Positions 61,101 to 64,000 of a DNA stretch of 64,000 bases are shown in pieces (positions within the stretch are counted from its first letter, which is position 1; each line of letters starts with the position of its first letter). The DNA is from Flavobacterium sp. UGB4466 (lineage in GTDB: Bacteria; Bacteroidota; Bacteroidia; Flavobacteriales; Flavobacteriaceae), in assembly GCF_903469665.1 (NCBI RefSeq), contig NZ_CAGKLC010000002.1, forward strand, positions 89,087 through 153,086, in the 5' to 3' direction. The position numbers and the translations under genes were made by a program. The notes beneath the pieces were generated by a model. It had not been told where the DNA came from. It searched no databases and saw only the letters and a program-made list of their open reading frames with translations.

Positions 61101-63812
61101 GGGCGCTATTTGATACGTGTTGCCGATCATACAGACGGACACGCCACTGCTTTAACCGTAAATATTGACTGGCCAATCTGGTCCGGAAAAACCCGCAACA
61201 GAGATGCCTCTACAGCTAATATGCTGGTATTCTCTACCGATAAGAAAAATTATGCTGTAGGCGAAAAAGCACAGATATCTTTCCCTTCCAGTGAAGGAGG
61301 CCGTGCTTTGATTTCGATCGAAAACGGTTCAAAAGTGGTGCAGACCATCTGGGCCAAAACAAAACAGGGAGAAACTAAAGTCGAAATTCCGATTACGGCA
61401 GCCATGGCACCAAACGTGTATTTTAACATCACACTCTTGCAGCCGCACGCTTCAACTAAAAACGATTCACCTATTCGTATGTACGGAATCGTTCCGATAG
61501 AAGTGGTGGATAAAAACACCATTCTGGCGCCGACCCTCTCCATGCCGGATGTTTTAAAACCGGAGCAGACTTTTACCGTAAAAGTGGGAGAGAAAACTGG
61601 AAAAGAAATGACATACACCATTGCCGTTGTAGATGAAGGACTTTTAGATTTAACCCGTTTTAAAACACCAAATGCCTGGGACAGTTTTTATGTTCGTGAA
61701 GCCTTAGGAGTTAAAACCTGGGATATTTATGACGATGTGATCGGAGCATACGGAGGAAAAATAAATCAAATTTTCAGTATTGGTGGGGATCAGGATTTAG
61801 GTGGCGGTAAAGCCAAAAAAGCCAACCGATTTAAACCAGTAGTGTTGTACTACGGACCATTCAAATTAGAAAAAGGTCAAACGAAAGCACATCAACTGAA
61901 ACTGCCTAAATACATAGGTTCGGTTCGTACCATGGTCGTTGCTGGTGATGCCAATACAAGTGCCTACGGAAGTGTCGAAAAAGCAACTCCGGTTAAAAGC
62001 CCGTTGATGGTATTGGCTTCATTACCTCGAAAAATATCGCCTTCAGAAAAAGTAACCATTCCGGTAACCGTTTTTGCTACCGAAAAGAATATTAAGAAGG
62101 TAACGATTCAGCTTAGAACAAGCGGCGGATTAAAAGTAATGGGAAGTGCTGCTCAAAGTCTGAGTTTTGCCCAGCCTGACGAAAAAATGGCCTACTTCAA
62201 TCTGGTAGTAGGTTCTGCTACCGGAATTGGAAAAGTGCAGGTAATTGCGACATCAGGAAAAGAGAAATCAGTATATGATGTAGAGATCGATATGACCAAT
62301 CCTAATCCGGTTACAAATACGTATACGGATGTTGTTTTACCTCCAAACAGCAGCAAAACCATTACCTGGAAGACCTTTGGAGTTTCAGGAAGCAATAAAG
62401 CCAGACTGGAAGTTTCCTCAATGCCAACCATCAATCTTAATGGAAGACTGCAATACCTCATTCAGTATCCGCATGGCTGTGTAGAGCAAACTACTTCGTC
62501 TGTTTTTCCACAGTTGTTTTTAAGCGATATTGTTGATTTGGACAACACCCGAAAAGGAATCATTCAAAAGAATATAACGGCCGGAATTAGTAAGTTAGGA
62601 AGTTTTCAATTGCCATCAGGTGGTTTAACGTATTGGCAGGGAAGTACCACTGCCGATGATTGGGGGTCTTCTTATGCCGGGCATTTCCTGATTGAAGCAG
62701 AGAAAAAAGGATACGTTTTACCGATTAATTTTAAATCAAAATGGATTTCTTATCAGCAAAGAGAAGCTAAACAATGGCGTTTTGAGCCTAAGTACGGTAA
62801 TGATCTTGCTCAGGCTTACCGATTGTATACGCTGGCGCTGGCAGGCAATGCTGATTTGTCTTCGATGAACAGATTGCGCGAAACAAAAGGTATTTCAAAC
62901 GAAAGTAGGCTTCGTCTGGCTGCTGCCTATGTTTTGGCCGGACAAAAATCGGCAGGGCAAAATTTATTATTGCGCACCAGTATTGACAGCGAGTCCAGCG
63001 AGTACAATTATTACTATTATGGATCAAGCGAGAGAAACAGAGCGATGGCTTTAGAAACGATGCTGCTTTTAGGGCAAAAACAAAAAGCATTCACTATGGC
63101 TTCTAAACTGGCTAAAGAAATGTCGACCAACCAATGGATGAGCACACAAACAACTGCTTATTGTCTGTATGCCATGTCTAAATTTGCTGTTGGCAACGGA
63201 CCTAAAGGAATTAATCTTCAATTCAGCAAAAATGGAAAAAGCGAAACCATAAATACACAAAAAACAATTGCCGACAGAAGTTTAACAGTTCAGACAGGTG
63301 CCAATAGTGTTGTCCTGAAGAATCTTAAAAACAACACGGTTTACGTTAGAGTTTTAAATACCGGAATATTACCAATCGGACAGGAAAATGCGATTCAGAG
63401 TGATGTCGCTGCGAATATTGTTTTCAAAAACAGAAAAGGAAGTGCTATTAATGTTTCGAAAATCAGTCAAGGAACTGAATTTGTTGCAGAAGTTACAGTT
63501 AGAAACCAAAGAAATGAAAGCGTTCAGAATGTGGCACTGTCACAAATCTTGCCTTCAGGATTTGAAATCGTTAATACCCGTTTCACAGACTACGGTGACG
63601 CGACCAATAATATTGCAGATTATATTGATATTCGCGACGACAGAACCAACTTCTATTTTGGAATGAAATCCAGAGAGACCAAAGTATTCCGAATTCTGTT
63701 AAATGCATCCTATTTAGGGAATTATTATTTACCGGGATTGCAGTGCGAAGCGATGTACGATAACACCTTCCTGGCCCGAACAAAAGGATTCTGGGTTGAG
63801 GTTGTGAAGTAA
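58143..63812 (+). CDS. Alpha-2-macroglobulin family lipoprotein
   Basis: The 1889-residue protein starts at GTG 58143. It has a lipoprotein signal with lipobox IFQSC (Cys19), so it is tethered to a membrane facing the periplasm or surface. MG domains fill the first 1300 residues. A thioester motif, Cys1446-Val-Glu-Gln1449 in PHGCVEQTTSSV, is intact, followed by an alpha-helical thioester domain. Bacterial macroglobulins trap proteases and usually pair with PbpC, which would lie beyond the right edge. A Val/Ala/Ser/Asp-rich repeat near 318-345 and an Asp/Glu/Tyr-rich stretch near 505-545 are unusual insertions. Confidence 0.93.
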   Translation: MKVKGLFLVFCTFFIFQSCGRKSAADFNSDFSLFKEYIVSFTGGIVSSESDIRVVLAFDKKEWKVNQELDDDLFDISPNVRGKVVALSTNTIAFIPEKKLEAGTEYQVTLNLDKLITIPKEKEKELSKFNFTVKTIKQDFTINTEDVQSYSKDYQYLNCVLKTADNMDVETAKKLVEAHQNGKDLKIKFEKQTGTAKEFRFKIDSIQRFLEASNLEIEYDGSDFDIDQKGQLDYAVTGLKEFKIVKVDIPEGSNQSLLINFSEPLEKGQDFKGLVSIQNTNNLKFSTQGNVLKVYFSNTAPEKKEVPAPVEETVDLAVDSAAVVVDSAAVVTDSSAVVVVQNEEETQEPEPVLSGELLLEVFQGIESQYGKKMDANYTEKINFDQIKPNVRFVKNGTILPSSNNLKLNFEAVNLSAVDVKVYKIYKNNILQFLQYNELNGSQNLKKVAQPIAKTTLNLVESKLINPAKWNTFALDLSKIITPEPGAIYRVEFVYKKKYSLYKCETSDESSEEEEEEVDENDVNYSGNSYDDYYYDDYDWRESQDPCTGSYYYNARIATNILATDLGVIAKRGENKSYLFAVNNIVTTEPVSNARVDLYTFQQQKIATAATSSEGIATFQLNKFAYFAIVTLGDQSTYVKLDDGYSLSVSNFDVAGETLQKGLKGFIYGERGVWRPGDNLYLSFILNDASNKLPKSHPIKFRLNDPNGKTTYQTIQKTNDLNHYSFIVPTSADAPTGNWEAMISVGGAKFYKSIKIETIKPNRLKIKNNFSRKTLSSSYPNTSTLEVTWLHGAIAKNLNVEMQAKFSQQTTTFKGYEKFNFDDLVRQFSSEEINVFSGKLNENGKASVDIHPKLQGQAPGMLRAVFITKVYEEGGDFSTDVISTTYSPYKTYVGIKAPEPNKYGMLETRTNNRFDIVTVDENGRPKSVRNLEVKVYKVDWRWWWDASSDNLSNYNSSDATTSYKSFVINTDSSGKGSIQFSLTDEEWGRYLIRVADHTDGHATALTVNIDWPIWSGKTRNRDASTANMLVFSTDKKNYAVGEKAQISFPSSEGGRALISIENGSKVVQTIWAKTKQGETKVEIPITAAMAPNVYFNITLLQPHASTKNDSPIRMYGIVPIEVVDKNTILAPTLSMPDVLKPEQTFTVKVGEKTGKEMTYTIAVVDEGLLDLTRFKTPNAWDSFYVREALGVKTWDIYDDVIGAYGGKINQIFSIGGDQDLGGGKAKKANRFKPVVLYYGPFKLEKGQTKAHQLKLPKYIGSVRTMVVAGDANTSAYGSVEKATPVKSPLMVLASLPRKISPSEKVTIPVTVFATEKNIKKVTIQLRTSGGLKVMGSAAQSLSFAQPDEKMAYFNLVVGSATGIGKVQVIATSGKEKSVYDVEIDMTNPNPVTNTYTDVVLPPNSSKTITWKTFGVSGSNKARLEVSSMPTINLNGRLQYLIQYPHGCVEQTTSSVFPQLFLSDIVDLDNTRKGIIQKNITAGISKLGSFQLPSGGLTYWQGSTTADDWGSSYAGHFLIEAEKKGYVLPINFKSKWISYQQREAKQWRFEPKYGNDLAQAYRLYTLALAGNADLSSMNRLRETKGISNESRLRLAAAYVLAGQKSAGQNLLLRTSIDSESSEYNYYYYGSSERNRAMALETMLLLGQKQKAFTMASKLAKEMSTNQWMSTQTTAYCLYAMSKFAVGNGPKGINLQFSKNGKSETINTQKTIADRSLTVQTGANSVVLKNLKNNTVYVRVLNTGILPIGQENAIQSDVAANIVFKNRKGSAINVSKISQGTEFVAEVTVRNQRNESVQNVALSQILPSGFEIVNTRFTDYGDATNNIADYIDIRDDRTNFYFGMKSRETKVFRILLNASYLGNYYLPGLQCEAMYDNTFLARTKGFWVEVVK

Positions 63813-63815
63813 AAA

Positions 63816-63973
63816 TATGGAACACAGATTATAAAGATTAATAAAGATTTTTTTGCCACGAATTCACGAATTTTAATTTTTTAAATTCGTGAATTGCTTC
63901 GCCTGTTCGCTATCGCTTGGGTCGTGGCGAAAGAAAATAATCTTTTTAATCTGTATAATCTGTGGCTAATAAA
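63816..63973. repeat. Long imperfect palindrome ('cacagattataaagatta' type)
   Basis: The left end reads ACACAGATTATAAAGATTAA and GCCACGAATTCACGAATT. The right end has the inverted forms AATTCGTGAATT, GTGGCGAAAG and AATCTGTATAATCTGTGGC. It follows the macroglobulin gene and resembles the repeats at 8612 and 51021. No gene is seen to position 64000. Confidence 0.65.
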
Positions 63974-64000
63974 CTTTGTGAACTTTGCAGTAAAATATAG

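Noticed and set aside
61250..61621. 123-codon minus-strand frame inside the macroglobulin gene
   Set aside because: It is antisense to a conserved coding sequence and lacks any recognisable domain.

Overview
The window is a 64 kb piece of a Bacteroidota chromosome, most likely Flavobacterium or a close relative. The support is AT-rich sequence, promoters of the TAnnTTTG type instead of sigma-70 boxes, start codons without Shine-Dalgarno sequences, several TonB-dependent receptors, the gliding gene gldA, a XusABC-type iron operon, a DUF3078 protein and a split metH. No rRNA, tRNA, CRISPR array, prophage or intact insertion sequence was seen.

Layout. 1-3.5 kb: a DUF4153 membrane protein running off the left edge, and a secreted M28 peptidase. 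4-36.6 kb: a nearly continuous sulfur, methionine and SAM region. It holds metK; a TonB receptor; an O-acetylhomoserine sulfhydrylase; a degenerate homoserine dehydrogenase; metX; thrA; an OsmC protein; metZ; an Rrf2 regulator; two TauE/SafE permeases; cysH, cysD and cysN; a siroheme sulfite reductase with two siroheme-synthesis genes; a ferredoxin/flavodoxin reductase; a ParE-type toxin-antitoxin pair; split metH; and metF. 36.8-40.6 kb: a methyltransferase, a dicarboxylate symporter and a PLP decarboxylase. 40.8-48.7 kb: a xusABC-like siderophore operon and a second receptor, each with a Fur-like box. 48.9-64 kb: gldA, a small beta-barrel, dgt, DUF3078, dxs, a TonB-like protein with a duplicated fragment, tadA, a SUKH-like gene broken by a stop codon, and a large alpha-2-macroglobulin lipoprotein.

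Pathway logic. Sulfate enters by a TauE/SafE permease, is activated by CysDN, reduced by CysH to sulfite and by the siroheme reductase to sulfide. Sulfide is placed on O-acetylhomoserine (made by ThrA and MetX) to give homocysteine. MetH and MetF give methionine, and MetK gives SAM.

Regulation is the most interesting part. Three short Met/Cys-rich reading frames (5570, 8840, 12194) each precede a rho-independent terminator, with an alternative pairing positioned for classical ribosome-mediated attenuation. Two of these units are followed by related 62-66 residue proteins of unknown function that share a C-terminal motif ending in LFI. Two SAM-I riboswitches precede metX and metH. metK has a different leader that matches the SAM-II core with two extra hairpins inserted. 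A 13-bp identical motif inside a 23-bp partial palindrome lies at both the sulfate operon promoter and the TonB receptor leader, and is a candidate operator for the nearby Rrf2 protein. Together these suggest sulfur control by leader peptides, two riboswitch classes and a repressor in one region.
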